Source: Symbiodinium natans (taxonomy: Eukaryota > Sar > Dinophyceae > Suessiales > Symbiodiniaceae). From it: a DNA stretch of 64,000 nt. Where the stretch lies: contig CAJNDS010000380.1 of the NCBI GenBank assembly GCA_905221605.1, positions 688,001 through 752,000 on the forward strand, read 5' to 3'. The notes below the pieces were generated by a model that saw only the letters and a program-made list of their open reading frames with translations, searched no databases and was not told where the DNA came from. Positions 1 to 11,055 of this stretch are shown here, in pieces. Position 1 is the stretch's first letter, and each line of letters begins with the position of its first letter. The position numbers and the translations under genes are program-made.

Positions 1-867
1 TCTTCGTAGAATTAGAGGTGATGTTAGCACAACGAGTCTTAAGCCAGCCGAAGAATAGAAGTGGACTCTTCCGATGCCTTGCTCGCAGGCGCAGCGGAAG
101 TCAGTCAAGCGAAACGCTTTGATCGACAGAGTCCAGACCTTACGGCCGCGGTAGAGAAGTTTATGGTTCTTCGTGCAGTCGGTGAAAAAAAAGCGCCTTC
201 AAGGAGGGCCCCCATTCCCACACTAACTCTACTTAAGTGAAGGGACCTCAAGGCCAAGTTTGAGGGCTTGGGCTTAGGGTTTAGGCTTAAGGGCTGCTCC
301 CGTGCATGGATCTCCCTGGCCTAAGTGGCAGCTGAGGTCCTAAAGCAGGACCTGCCGGAGCGAATGACGGAGCTCGCGGCCAAGAAGTCCCGGCCTCAGA
401 AAGGGATCAGATGCGCCCGACACCCGAAACCCGAAATCTTGAATAGTAGAGGTGCACCAACACTCAGCAGTCCAATCGTCCAGAAGACCTCAGCCGTGAA
501 AGCCCTGAAGCCGGATTCCAGGACCCTCAGCCCCAAAACCCTCCTAAGCCCCCAACCCTAAACCCAAAACTCAAGCCCTAAACCCTCAAAAATAGCTCTG
601 AACTTTAAAGGCATTCCCAAGTCTGACGACACATGCCGAGGTCAGTGCAGCACATCCCGTGGTACTACGAACGAGCTCTCAGACGAATGTTGCCTTAGGT
701 GGGCCCGGCTGTGCTTAGAGTGTCCCTCAACCTAAGCCCTAAAAACCCTAAGAACCCGCAACCCCTAAGCCCTAAAACCCCTAAGAGCCCTGAGAACCCT
801 ATGCCTATAAACCCCAAGAACCCTTCCTATAAACCCTAAGAACCCTTAAGAACCCCATATCCCTAAG

Positions 868-909
<42 letters not shown>

Positions 910-1338
910 CCTGCCTTGAAGCCACACCACAGGCAGGATCTCGACTCAGCGGACGGTAACGGCATGTGGCAGGCGCAGCTTGGCGTGCAACCACGTGCTT
1001 GTTAGGGGTTTAGGGTTTAGGGTTTAGGGTTGCGGATGCTAAAGGTTCAGAGTTTAGGGATGCTCAGGCTGGTTCAGTAGGGCTAGACCCGGTTTAAGGC
1101 TTGGGGCTTAGAGCTCAGGGCTACCCACAGAGCCCAATACCCCTAAAGAACATACGTTTACCGGTTACGAAGGATCCCAGTATATTGTAAGGTATCTCTG
1201 CATTCATGGGTTCTTGGGCCTTCTTGTTGCGTAATTGCTTAATCCCTAAACCCCTCAAACACCGACACGCTCTTCTTCCAAACCCTACATAATGAGAGAA
1301 GGTTCGCATGCACACCAGGGGGCCTTCACGCTGCTCAG

Positions 1339-1418
1339 GCAAAATTGCCCTGACGGTCCTTACTGCGTCCGCGACCCAGCTCGAGTCCTTATTCTCTGGT
1401 ATTGGTACAAGTGGTGCT
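1339..1418 (+). CDS. Internal exon, unidentified protein
   Basis: The exon follows a CTGCTCAG acceptor and ends at a consensus GTAAGG donor. It reads KIALTVLTASATQLESLFSG and continues to GTSGA, with no stop. The intron after it begins with G-rich TTTAGGG copies and ends with C-rich copies before the next CAG. Function unknown. Confidence 0.45.
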
Positions 1419-4032
1419 GTAAGGAGCTTTCCCTGATGAGAGGGTGTTGGGTTTAGGGTTTAGGCTTTCTGTAGGTTTAGCCCCCACACCGGAACCCCCG
1501 AGTCCCCAACCCAAAACCCTGGAAGCGTCTTAGAGCCCTCCAAGCCTCGAGCCTGTCCAGTGCACTCAGGTGGACTTTTTTCAATGCTCGGCTGACCACT
1601 GCCAAAGAGAGCTGCGCAAGGGAAGCAGCCGGCTTTCCGGCTTGAAGACTACAGGGCTCGGAGGGCTTTGTATAGGGTTTGGGAGTGTGGGGCTAGTTGT
1701 ACAGCCGATTTTGGCTTTAGGGACTCTAGGTGTTTAGGGTTGTAGGCCTTAGGGTGTGTGCGCCCAGATCCTACAAAATCTCTAGGAATGTTCCAAAAAT
1801 CAGAAGCAGGTTCTGGGTTCTGGCGTTACGGCATACTCCTGAACTAATCGGTTTGGTAGATTTGGAGATTCTTCTAACCTACCCCCTCCCCTCTCTTCTA
1901 GCGGGGTGACGGGACCCTACTTTGCAAGATGCCCCTAGTCTTACTCACTGGTTCTTAGACGGGAGTTCGGACATCTGGACCTTACAGAAAAGAGCGCTTT
2001 CAGGGCACCTTATATCCCTGACTTCTCTACTGAAAACCAGGAAGTAGCGCCCGACACTCTACTTAAACCCTAAGCCCTAAGCGCTAGAAGCACTGGAGCT
2101 GGCAACATCTCGCAACTCTCGGCAGAGGCTCCTCCGGGCGATGTATGACACACCACACGGATCCGCAAAAGCCCATAGACAGAAGCTAAACACAAACAAA
2201 CCCAGACCCTAAGACCTGTGAACCTAAAGTTCCAAACCCCAAACCCCCCAAAAAGCCGTGAGGCTTGTGGTGCCCTGGTACCTTGAACCCCCTGTCTCCG
2301 CTAAACTCAACTGTTCTACTTATAAGGGGCGACCGAAGCCCTAAGCCCTACACCCAACCTTTTTGCATGGTTCCAAGAACAGCGAAGCAACCACCCTTCA
2401 AATGGCGTTGCTCCCTGTGTCACGAGGTTTAGGGTTCTAGAGTTTCAGGGTTTCAGTGTTCGCAGGTTTCGGACCCAGACCCAGGTTTTTGGTTGATCTC
2501 CTGGCCTCTTTGGAGCCTTGGGCCGTGGGTTCTTACAGCGATTTTCTAGTCATCATTGTCTTCTCAGTAGTGGCCACCCTAAATTCAAAAAGGGGTTGCT
2601 GCTAGGGAAAGTATACTGCAACTTTAGAAGATTTGGGTCGGGAATAGTTACAGCCTTGGGGGGGGGCATCTTCACAGTATGCCCCGAATTCTAAACCCTA
2701 CAGTAAACCATGAACCCTTCACGGCGCTAACGGACTCCGACCCTAACACCCATGAAGCCCCAGACCCTGGAGACCCTAAAACCTTCAAACCCCCAAGCCC
2801 TAAATTCTTAAAGCCCCAAGTCCAAAACTCTGGGGCATGTCTTTGCGGGCCCTCACGCGAAGAGGAATTCATTTCTCCATCTCCGGGTCTGCCGCAGCGT
2901 AGATCCCGGAGGCTTACTTGGCGTTGCAAGTTGCCCCCCGAGTGGTTTCATGGTTAAGGGTTTTAGGCTAGCAGAACCCCCCCCCTAAAAGCACCAGTAA
3001 GCCCTAAACCCCAAAACCCCGGCATGTTGAAGCCTTGACACCTCTTGCCCAAGAAGAAAGAAGGTCTCACCCTTAATCGCGCCATGCCTGCGCATGAGCC
3101 TGCGGCAAAAAGTGCTGCATCTTTGGAGGTCCGTGGGCAGCGGCCCTCAACCCAAAACAACTCCCAAACCCCCCAAAGCCCTAAACCCTAAACGTTCCTG
3201 GATTGTAACCCCCCAAGCCCTAAGACTCTCAAGCCCTCGGGTTTAACCCTCAACCTTGATCAGACACTGTGATTCCTAAACCTTAAGCCTTGACCTGACC
3301 AAACCTCAAGTCCCAAGATTTCCTTGCACCCTGAACCTTCAACCCTAAACCTCAAACCCTAAACCCCAAAGCCCAAACCCTAAACCCCACACCCTGAACT
3401 CCAAACCCCAAGCCCTAAACCCTAAACCCTCAGCCCTATTTCTGGCACTCTTCACGGGCCTCCAAGTCTGCTTGCACCCATACGGGGGTTTCTCAATTGC
3501 CCACCAGGTCCCTAAACCCCAAACACCCAAAAGGTTTCAAAAAAGGTTTCAGTGTGGCTAGGGTTTAGGGTTTAGGGTTTAGGGTTTAGGGTTTAGGGTT
3601 TAGGGTTTAGGGTTTAGGGTTTAGAGTTTAGGGTTTAGGGTTTAGGGTTTAGGGTTTAGGGTTTAGGGTTTCGGGTTTCGGGTTTGGGTTCCGTAGGGTG
3701 TGCAGCCCCTAGAAACGACTTGAACCTCCAGAAGTGAAGTGTCTTGTGTCTTTGTGGTCATGGCTCTCAGCCAAAAACCTACCTTATTATGAATATGAAG
3801 AGGGAGGCTTTTTGGGCCACAGGGTATGGTTTGGGGTTTGGGGGTTGGGGGTTTGGGCTTTGGATTTAGGATTCAGGCTGCTGACCCCCCGCATCATCCA
3901 AGATTTCCTTACAGGCACCTGGTTGTGGTAGGTTCACTGATCCCTGAAGCCAAGACCCCAAACCTCAAAAGGGACCCTGGTTTAGAAGCAACCCCCCCCA
4001 AGTTTCAGTCAGAAACCGTTTGCACCCCAAAG

Positions 4033-4134
4033 CTGGGAGGCTACGAGCAGTGTTTCACCTGCAAGGAACGGTGCGTCGAATCTCTTGCAGAGGGGAAAGC
4101 CGAGGTCTTACCTTGCCGCTGCGAAGGAACTTGA
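4033..4134 (+). CDS. Probable 3'-terminal exon, cysteine-rich tail
   Basis: After an AAAG acceptor the frame reads LGGYEQCFTCKERCVESLAE, then a Cys-x-Cys pair near the end, and stops at TGA 4132-4134. The spacing (C-x2-C-x3-C ... C-x-C) suggests metal binding, but I recognise no named finger. It lies 229 bases before the next gene's ATG and may end the upstream exon-island gene. Confidence 0.4.
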   Translation: MGGYEQCFTCKERCVESLAEGKAEVLPCRCEGT

Positions 4135-4362
4135 GTGAAGTTCCCTGATCCCGGTATCTGGGTGTAGGGTTTTTTCAGGGCTTTGGGGTGGCGACATGGA
4201 CTCGCAAAGTGCACTGATGGAAATCGAAGCCCGACTTCTGTTGGATCACAGCAGGCGTGCCGGCGCTGGGGGGTGGGTTCAGGGCCAGCTATCCTATGCT
4301 AGAGCTCCGGGTTTCGTAAAGCAAATATTGCAGGGTTTACAAGGTCTGAACCGTGACGCACA

Positions 4363-5097
4363 ATGGCCGAGTCCCCGGATGCTTTGCGAAGCCTGGGGCT
4401 TTCTCTGGTCAGTATGCCCCAGATTCAGCTGACGCTTGCCTCCGCCCTCGGTAGCCAGGCCAGCAAGACTCCGCCTCCCGTATCTGTGAGTGAAGAGCCT
4501 AGCGAGATGCAAGAGGCTGTGCTGCCCGCTGATGTGGAAAGCGCGGAGGGCGTCAGACTCCGAATGCAGGCAGTGGTCGCTGAGCTTGGCCTGTCTGCCT
4601 CGCTTGTGGCTGTGGATCCGCATCCGCCATATTATGAGCAGACGCTGGAGTGGAGGCGCGATCGACTCGGTGCGAGCACCGTGGATGAGCTGTGCAAAAG
4701 CGTGGTCATGGAGAACACGAAACTTGAAAGTGACGCTGACGCAGGACGTGTACGATCTGTGCTTGTGGTCGTTCAATATGTGGCAAAGCTCCACAAGGAG
4801 AAGCTAATCAAAGCTGTGCAAGCCATTGAAGCAGCCAGGGGATTGCCAGCTTTGGGGAAGAAGCAATACAACATGCGCTTGCTGGAAGGCCCTGCGTGCC
4901 AAGCCATTACGGGCTACGGCCACAATGCCGTGACGCCGTTGAAGCAAGATCTCCCCATGATACTCAGTGACGCCATTGCAAATCTTCCTTCCGGCCAGTT
5001 CTGGTTAGGCGGCGGACATATTGACCTAAAGCTCCGACTGCAAGTGGAGGAGGCGGTGAGTGTCATGAAGATGACGGTTGCAGACGTAACATCCTGA
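4363..5097 (+). CDS. YbaK/EbsC-type aminoacyl-tRNA deacylase-like protein
   Basis: The 244-residue single-exon ORF matches the eukaryotic branch of the YbaK/aminoacyl-tRNA-synthetase-associated family. That family hydrolyses mischarged aminoacyl-tRNAs (the related ProX and YbaK act on Ala- and Cys-tRNAPro). Seen here: LCKSVVMENTK at residues 110-120, where Lys112 sits at the conserved lysine position; a beta-strand-rich VLVVVQYVAKL block; GYGHNAVTPL at 184-193, equivalent to the GxxxGxxSP loop; and WLGGGHIDLKL at 214-224. Residues 1-75 are a low-conservation extension. The ATG at 4363 follows an in-frame TGA at 4354-4356; a different-frame ATG at 4196 could be an upstream ORF or a 5' exon. 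Lack of introns in such an intron-rich region suggests a retrocopy, though the frame is intact. Substrate is inferred only from family. Confidence 0.88.
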   Translation: MAESPDALRSLGLSLVSMPQIQLTLASALGSQASKTPPPVSVSEEPSEMQEAVLPADVESAEGVRLRMQAVVAELGLSASLVAVDPHPPYYEQTLEWRRDRLGASTVDELCKSVVMENTKLESDADAGRVRSVLVVVQYVAKLHKEKLIKAVQAIEAARGLPALGKKQYNMRLLEGPACQAITGYGHNAVTPLKQDLPMILSDAIANLPSGQFWLGGGHIDLKLRLQVEEAVSVMKMTVADVTS

Positions 5098-5238
5098 AAG
5101 GCAAAAAGGGCGCCTGCCGAGCTCAGCACTTGGGTGTGGGACTTGAAGGGTTTCCATGGGCCCTGGTTTGCAACTTCCCAGAGAGACCCTCAGTTTCATG
5201 GCACTAAGCCTGGACTCGCTATGTTGGCAAGATCGCAG

Positions 5239-5298
5239 GTACAAGAAGAACTACAAGCTGGACAAAGCCGAGGCGCGAGATCTTGTAAAGTCTCTAAC
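5239..5298 (+). CDS. Possible exon, Lys-rich, unknown
   Basis: After a GATCGCAG acceptor the frame reads YKKNYKLDKAEARDLVKS. It lies 141 bases after the YbaK-like stop and could start another transcription unit. The donor (AAC|GTCCGA) is weak. No domain recognised. Confidence 0.3.
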
Positions 5299-5706
5299 GT
5301 CCGAGATCTCTAAGATTGGATTCGAAGGTTTTCTTACAAGGTTGTTCAAGGAAGGCTTTTGAAGGGTTTCTCATGGGGTGTTGAAGGGAGGTGGTCGAGC
5401 GGGTTTTCAAGTAGGGGGTTCTGACGTCGGGAGTAAAGGAAAGGTGGAGCGCTCTTGGAAAAACATCTTTGAGTGGTCTTGGAGTGCCCCAAGTGCTCTT
5501 GACATGGTCTTGCGCTGTTTGGGGTCCCGGGACAGGATCAAAGCATGGAATGGGATTCCAAAGGGTTTATAGGTTTTGAAAGAGCCCTCCACGCTTGCAA
5601 ACCCTGAATCCCAAACCCTCCAAACCCTTACTCCCAAACCCTAAGCTCCAAACCCTAACCACAAAACTTCTGTCCAACGCCCACGCAAACTCACCCCTCC
5701 TCGCAG

Positions 5707-5787
5707 CTTCTGGCAGGCCGTCCTGCTGCGCTGCACTCGCAATGCGGAACAGAGGATGTCCCGGGAGACCAGTACCTCCAGCAGACC
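5707..5787 (+). CDS. Internal exon, unidentified protein
   Basis: A strong polypyrimidine tract and CCTCCTCGCAG acceptor precede an open stretch reading LLAGRPAALHSQCGTEDVPG and continuing to YLQQT, with a GTTGTC donor. The gene is unknown. Confidence 0.4.
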
Positions 5788-5859
5788 GTTGTCCCTACAT
5801 CCTCGACCCTTTCCCTCGAGACGAACATAAATAGAAGTTGTATGTGACAGCATTTGGAA

Positions 5860-6650
5860 TTTACAAGGTTGTCTGAACTTGCTGGCACCGACCCCCCAAA
5901 AAGCTCCAAACCTCCGCCGGGCCGACAAATTCACAAAAGACCCCCCAGAGGCCCCAAAAAAAGGCCACCCTCGGAACAAAAAGCCCTGGAAATGCATCGC
6001 GGGGACGCGTCGTGGAGAAACGCACTCGGGGAGGTGAAACGCACTCTCGGGCAACTCAGTGCGAAACGCATCTGCGAAAATGCAAAAGCGCGTGGGAAAC
6101 ACCCTGTCGGAAAGCGCATGCAGGGAAACCAGCGGCAAACACAACGCGGAAAATGCACAGGCCGCTTGGGCAAAAGCATGGCGGTCTTTGAAGAAAATTA
6201 GAAACACATTTTCTTTGTTTGCATGTTCTCTGGGCAAGACATGCGTTTTTGTTTGAAAAAAGTGTTTGCGGGCTGAAATATTTTTGTTACAGTCCAAACA
6301 AAAATGTTTTTGGACCATTTTTTCAAAAGTTTCAATGTCTGTTGAGAAAAGACGACCGGAGCTCATAAGTGATGCTTAAAGATGATTTGATTGAAAGAAG
6401 CTTAACTGCAATGCTGAAGTTGCTCTGTCAATAGCAAAATTGTAGCACAGCACGATTTTTAGAAACAAACTTGAATCTCTGTGCATAAGACACGTCTGAA
6501 GCTCATAACTGACGCTTGAAGATCCCTTCGCAATGCAGAATGTGCTCTTCAACCCCCAAACGGCCCCGAAAAAGGCACCCGGAGACCCCCAAGAAGGCGA
6601 AGAAGGCCGCAGAAGCAGGAAAGCAAAAGGCAAGCAGAAATGCGTTCTTC
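5860..6650. other. Non-coding stretch with an imperfect direct repeat
   Basis: This stretch has no telomere-like repeat and no credible exon. A 24-base sequence at 6360-6383 recurs imperfectly at 6500-6523 (AGCTCATAA[G/C]TGA[T/C]GCTT core). Upstream, 6000-6120 repeats GAAACGCA/GCGCAT-type words. A long minus-strand ORF here is not protein-like. Confidence 0.35.
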
Positions 6651-6960
6651 TCAACGTTTTTGGGACCCAACACCGATACAGTCTTTGCGAATCCTAGGGT
6701 TCAGGGTTGAGAGATCATTTGCCTGGACTTGGGTTGCAGAGGTGTCGTCATGTCATGTCATGTCATTCAGTCCACCCTGCCTTCCTGTACCCGAACACCA
6801 TATCCTCTGCTGTTCTTTCTCATGATTTTCGTTCCGGTTACCATGAGAACAGTAATCTTTCAAGGGGTTCCCGAACAATTAAGGTCCTTGCCCTGATGCC
6901 CTGAACCAAACCCTAAACCCTAAATCCGAAACCCTTGCACCTGAGCCCTTTGCATTCGAG

Positions 6961-7182
6961 TGGTGGACCTGCGCATTAGCTCTTTCAGGAGCGGTGCTTG
7001 GCTGGTCAAGTATTTGAACCACATGTCCCAGGCGCTGCAAGCAGGGTCGTTTCGGCTTAGTGTTTCAGTGTCCAAGTCCCTAGCATCTCGGGTGGAGTGC
7101 CTGACTCCAGAATGGGCGTATGCTCCAAAGCCCATTATTTGGGCGCGCCAGATTGTGTTCAACTTCTCAGACCTCAGCGAAG
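6961..7182 (+). CDS. Exon of unidentified protein (74 residues)
   Basis: A 222-base open exon follows TTCGAG and ends at GAAG|GTTTCT. It reads VDLRISSFRSGAWLVKYLNH, later WAYAPKPIIWARQIVFNFSD. The one-base overhang joins in phase to the exon at 7323 across a 140-base intron with a long G run (7227-7244). No family recognised. Confidence 0.5.
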
Positions 7183-7322
7183 GTTTCTAGTGCTGGTCCG
7201 GGTCTTTGTCCCATGTTGGTGGGTGGGGGGGGGGGGGGGGGGGGCAGGGGGTGGGGCAGGGGTGGGCATCTGCCTTCGCATCATTCTTCGCATGTCTTGG
7301 TCAACCATCCTTCTGCTTGCAG

Positions 7323-7372
7323 GTGCGTATGAAGCAGAGCCGAGACGTGGAGGCTGTGGGATAGTTCAGGTT
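7323..7372 (+). CDS. Exon joined in phase to 6961-7182
   Basis: The acceptor TGCTTGCAG is followed by GT, which completes a Gly codon with the preceding exon. The frame then reads AYEAEPRRGGCGIVQV. The donor is uncertain (GTTGCT near 7371, or the frame runs on). Confidence 0.4.
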
Positions 7373-7594
7373 GCTCACTTCTGTTTGGCTTATGGGCTAG
7401 GGAAATTTTTGTGGTCACCTGAAGTCTCTTGATGTGGACTCAGTTTTGAGACCTGAAGCGATGCATGCTGCGCGCCTTGTCTACATATTCGCAGCGTTTT
7501 GGGTGTTCTGATTTGTCCGCTCACTAAGGTGCCTGCTGCCTAGACCTTAAGCCTTGAGCCCTAAACACCAGAACCCGACATCATAGCACTGGGT

Positions 7595-8633
7595 ATGTAT
7601 TCGCATCGGAGTCCGCATGTTTTGTGCAGCGGGGGCGCAGATGCGTCGTACCTGCCTCGCGTTGCTTGGAGCTCGTGGATCCCGCTTGCAAAAGCTTTTG
7701 CAGCTTCTGATAACGATGACATCATGCCAGAGGCTGGTGGAATGGCCTTCCATCGGACAAGAGTGATTGCTGCTGGTGTTTGTCATGAGGTGGCGACGCA
7801 TACCATGCATCATAAGGTGTGGCAACTCTCCTTTTGCGAACCAGCTGGTCACGTTCGTTCTGTGGCTGGACCTGAGCCATGCTGAGTCGGTTGCGGCGCT
7901 GAAGGTGCTTTGGTCAGAAGGCGACGCGGACTGAGAAATGCACCGCGAGCTCACTTTGCTCTGCTTTTTGCAGTGGGGGCTCCTGACTGATGATGTCGAG
8001 GTTCTGCAGAACGTGCCGATCTTTTTGTGACGTGGGTTCCCGTAGAATTGGTCCTGGTGCTTCGCTGTCCTGAACCCTAAGCTTTAGTGCCCAACACCCC
8101 AGCCTTAAACCCTAAGTTTTAAATTGTAGAACCTTGCGTTGAGGCAATGGAGATGATGTACGAGATGGAGTCGCTTGCGACTTTCCCTCTGCACGAGCCG
8201 GCCCCGCTGGCAAAGCTTACCTTCTTCGTGTGAAATAAGTTCAGGGTTTAGGGTTAAGGGTGCCAATTGTCAGGGATTTTGATGAGAGTTCCGTTTGACG
8301 AGGAGATTGTTGCAACTGGAGTTTAGGGTAGCGTTCTTAGGCCATCTGGAGACTTTTTTTTCGGCTGAGCCGTGCACCCTGGACCCTGAACCTCTTGCTG
8401 TGAAGACGTCAGAGAGCTTCGGGCTAAAGGTGCAGGGCCAAGGGTTTCAGGGTTGCCCGGTGCCGGCTTGCAGGATTTGGAGAGTTTAGGGCTTGAGGGT
8501 TCAGGTTTGGGGTTTAAGTTGTTTCGCGACTGGGCTTGAGATGCAGTTGCCATGTTTGTAGGGGGCGGCCCAGTTCTACGAAACGCTCTACCGCCGCACT
8601 CTTGGCCTACTCTTTCAGATTTCAGCTTTCAGG
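7595..8633 (+). other. Exon islands, unidentified gene(s)
   Basis: Islands with usable splice sites are: 7626-7880, open in two frames (one contains MPEAGGMAFHRTRVIAAG); 7845-7930 (LWLDLSHAESVAALKVLWSE); 7974-8026 (WGLLTDDVEVLQNVPIF, acceptor TTTTTGCAG); 8130-8227 (EAMEMMYEMESLATFPLHE); and 8562-8633 (GAAQFYETLYRRTLGLLFQ). Spacer DNA carries degenerate CCCTAAA copies. Phases were not all compatible, so exons are missing or wrongly bounded. No family recognised. Confidence 0.35.
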
Positions 8634-9098
8634 GTCAAGTGCAGTTCTCGCGGTCATGCTCTCCTACACACATGAGTCATATGAGTCATCTGGATTGATG
8701 TGCGGCCTGAGTGCCGATGCTTAGTTAATCCCGAAACGGCTGCTGCCAAAGTGGGCAAGGGGACATCGAAAGCCCTAACCCCTTTACCCTATCTAAACCT
8801 CCGAAAAGCCCGGCTGTAAACCCGGACGTGTAAAGCCACCCCGCGGATTCCGTTTGCTTTGCTCCCAGTTCTCCCAGAGACCCACATCCCGTGAAAGCAT
8901 CATTATGTAGGGCCAGATTGGGCTTAGGGAAGTAGATTTACTGACTGGGAGTAACCAAAGGAAAGCAAGGACCCAGCACTATTCCTTATAGGGTGACTGT
9001 TATCATGGAAGAATCACCGCGCCGTAAACCCCAAAAACCATGCATGTTTCCTCTTGGAGGGGCATTGCGGTCTCTAAGCTTCCCCTGGCCAAGGCAAC

Positions 9099-9143
9099 AT
9101 GAGCTCGTCCCTTCGTCGGATGGGCCGAGAGGTCCGGGACCTT
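9099..9143 (+). CDS. Possible first exon of an unidentified gene
   Basis: An ATG begins MSSSLRRMGREVRDL. With a GA donor at 9144 it joins in phase to the exon at 9262. A GT donor at 9148 also exists but would shift the frame. Confidence 0.4.
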
Positions 9144-9261
9144 GAAGGTTTCATCCCGCATTTTGTTTGGGTACTTGTAGTAGGACCGCCGTCACCAGGC
9201 GCTCAGCCTTTTTGGGCCCTAAACACTAATTCCTAGGCGCTAAACCATGCGGGGATGCCAG

Positions 9262-9314
9262 GACCAGGCGGCGGCATACTTCTTGAAGATGGCGGAGGCT
9301 TGCGACACGAGGGG
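9262..9314 (+). CDS. Internal exon, unidentified gene
   Basis: After GATGCCAG the frame reads DQAAAYFLKMAEACDTR with strongly G/C-ending codons. CCCTAAA-like DNA lies just upstream and GGGGTTTGGGG just downstream, the usual exon context here. Function unknown. Confidence 0.5.
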
Positions 9315-9644
9315 GTTTGGGGGGCGCTGAAGAAGAAATTGGTGGTGCATGCGGAGTAAGTAACTTGCATGCAGATTCACCTAGACTATGAAAACGTGAG
9401 CAGTTGTGGTGAACAAGAAAGATGTTTCCGAGTACCTTTCGCTCGATGGAATTCTGTTCATATTTCCTCTTGAACTACAAAGGGTTCCAGGATCAACTTC
9501 CTGAATATTCGTTTCCTTGACAGTACTGTATTTCTTTCAGTACAAGAACGCTCGCGCTAGCATTCATAAACTGAACGCAGTAGCCATGCCCACCCTCACG
9601 TCGGGAGGGGGTTTCGGGGTGCTTTGGGCATGGTAAGGGAACAG

Positions 9645-9776
9645 AGTTTCGGGCCTCGGCTTCCCTTTGCCCTGGAGGCGTGCCGCTTTCACAAGAAGCA
9701 GCTGGCAGGAGCCCCAGGCTCCCGCTGTGCCTCCCACGAAACAGTTCACACCACATGGGCTTGGGCCTTCCATCAG
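9645..9776 (+). CDS. Internal exon, unidentified gene (44 residues)
   Basis: The exon starts after GGAACAG and ends at CATCAG|GTGTCA. It reads SFGPRLPFALEACRFHKKQL and ends TTWAWAFHQ. It probably belongs with the islands at 9099 and 9262. Confidence 0.45.
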
Positions 9777-9893
9777 GTGTCATGCGCAATGATGAGTTAG
9801 GACTGGATGGATTTGTGGGATCTGGGCATCCTCATCGCAAACCGGGCCTACCAAGCTGGCAGGCGCCGGGCGCTGCCTGCAGCTCCTTCGAAT

Positions 9894-9973
9894 GGGGGTT
9901 TCCGAAAATAGGGGATCCCCTACTAGATCCCCAGATAGTCCGAAATAAGGTATTCCTAATTTCGGGAACCCCC
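9894..9973. mobile_element. MITE-like element, GGGGGTTTCC family
   Basis: An 80-base foldback: the first 19 bases (GGGGGTTTCCGAAAATAGG) match the reverse complement of the last 19 with three mismatches. A related element is at 14981-15063. Confidence 0.6.
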
Positions 9974-10064
9974 AATTGTTCAGGGTTCATCTAGCCCCCT
10001 ACACCCTAAACCCCAGCCCACTTGGCATGCTCGCTTGTTCCATCCCTGCCCGGGAGGTGGCCAG

Positions 10065-10096
10065 AGTTCTACAAGTCCAGAGACATAATTGCAGAG
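10065..10096 (+). CDS. Micro-exon, unidentified gene
   Basis: After GGCCAG two bases complete a codon, then FYKSRDIIAE is read up to a GC donor (GAG|GCCAGG). It follows the 9099-9776 exons and may share their gene. Confidence 0.35.
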
Positions 10097-11055
10097 GCCA
10101 GGCACCAACGTTTGTTCTTCTCTAAATTATGGCCTCGTTTATGGGCAGCCGAAATATCAGCCTCAATATTCTCATCGGAATCCCCAGAAAGGGACAACGG
10201 GTGTAGGAAGCCCGCATGTTTTCACCTTGGGGTAGGCATGCATCCGGCCGCTCGGAGAGCTTCTGCAACAAGGGAGCACACCTAACGCCTTCAGGTATCC
10301 GGACACGAAACAAAGATCGATTAGTTGCAGGCCGCACCTGAATTTGTGAGGATACTACCTTAGCCAGCCACGTTAAAAGCAACTTAGTCGCAACAGCCGC
10401 ATCGCAGCGTTGAGTGACGAGCCTCTCGTGCACCTCTTGAGATTTTGCTCAAGAGACGAGCCAGTCAAGTTGCGACCAACTAGCACCTGCTGCCGCTTGG
10501 GCTTTGTTGAGCAGTGTCTGCGAAGATGAAACCTAACCAAATCCCTATTTCTAAAACCCGACGTGCCACATGGGTGCTGTGCGGTTAAGTTTTGGCAGAG
10601 CCCAATTCCCTGAAGTTTAACGTGCGCGAAGAGGGGGAGTAGTAGGGGGAGGTAGGGGGGGTGAGAGGGAGGGATCGGGGGGTGAGGGAGTGGGTGCCCA
10701 TTCTGGTTGGGCCCAGATGCACCCTGGTGCTGATGCACCGTCCGCTCCCTCCTCCAGACTTTGTATCTGTGCAGAGCGCGGATTGATGTGGGGCGTAGGG
10801 CTTCGGGGCCAAGTTCACCACAGTCAAGGAAAGCACCTTAAACTATGTAGGGGTTTTTGTAGAAAGTAAGGATCCTTTTCAACGGGCATTGGGCTGTCCA
10901 GGTTCCCTCAAGCTGCCGAAGCCCGAAACCCCAAACCCCACAAATCCAAAAACCCTGAGCCTTCAGCCCCTAACCCTAAACCCTCCACCCTAAGCTCTGG
11001 GCCCCAGGCCCTAAACTCTCCAAATCCTACATGGGCCCCCCCCAAGGTGACAGCG

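Larger units (their letters stand above)
1..4160 (+). other. Exon islands of an unidentified gene in telomere-like repeat introns
   Basis: Short GC-rich open stretches bounded by AG acceptors and GT/GC donors alternate with degenerate TTTAGGG/CCCTAAA DNA. Besides the two entries given separately, candidate islands are near 325-400 (reads AAEVLKQDLPERMTELAAKK), 620-716 (VSAAHPVVLRTSSQTN, donor GTGGGC), 1570-1639 (VDFFQCSADHCQREL), 2091-2170 (LELATSRNSRQRLLRAMYD), 2378-2426 and 2890-2950. I recognise no domain, and most joints were not checked for phase, so these may be one gene or several. A poly-C run lies at 870-908 and a near-perfect TTTAGGG array at 3560-3672. Confidence 0.35.

Noticed and set aside
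934-1005. EF-hand loop (DLDSADGNG)
   Set aside because: The loop spacing is wrong for a canonical EF-hand and no flanking helices are visible.
5641-6366. 241-residue minus-strand ORF
   Set aside because: Composition is Phe/Ser/Leu-rich with no domain, and it overlaps a good + strand exon at 5707.
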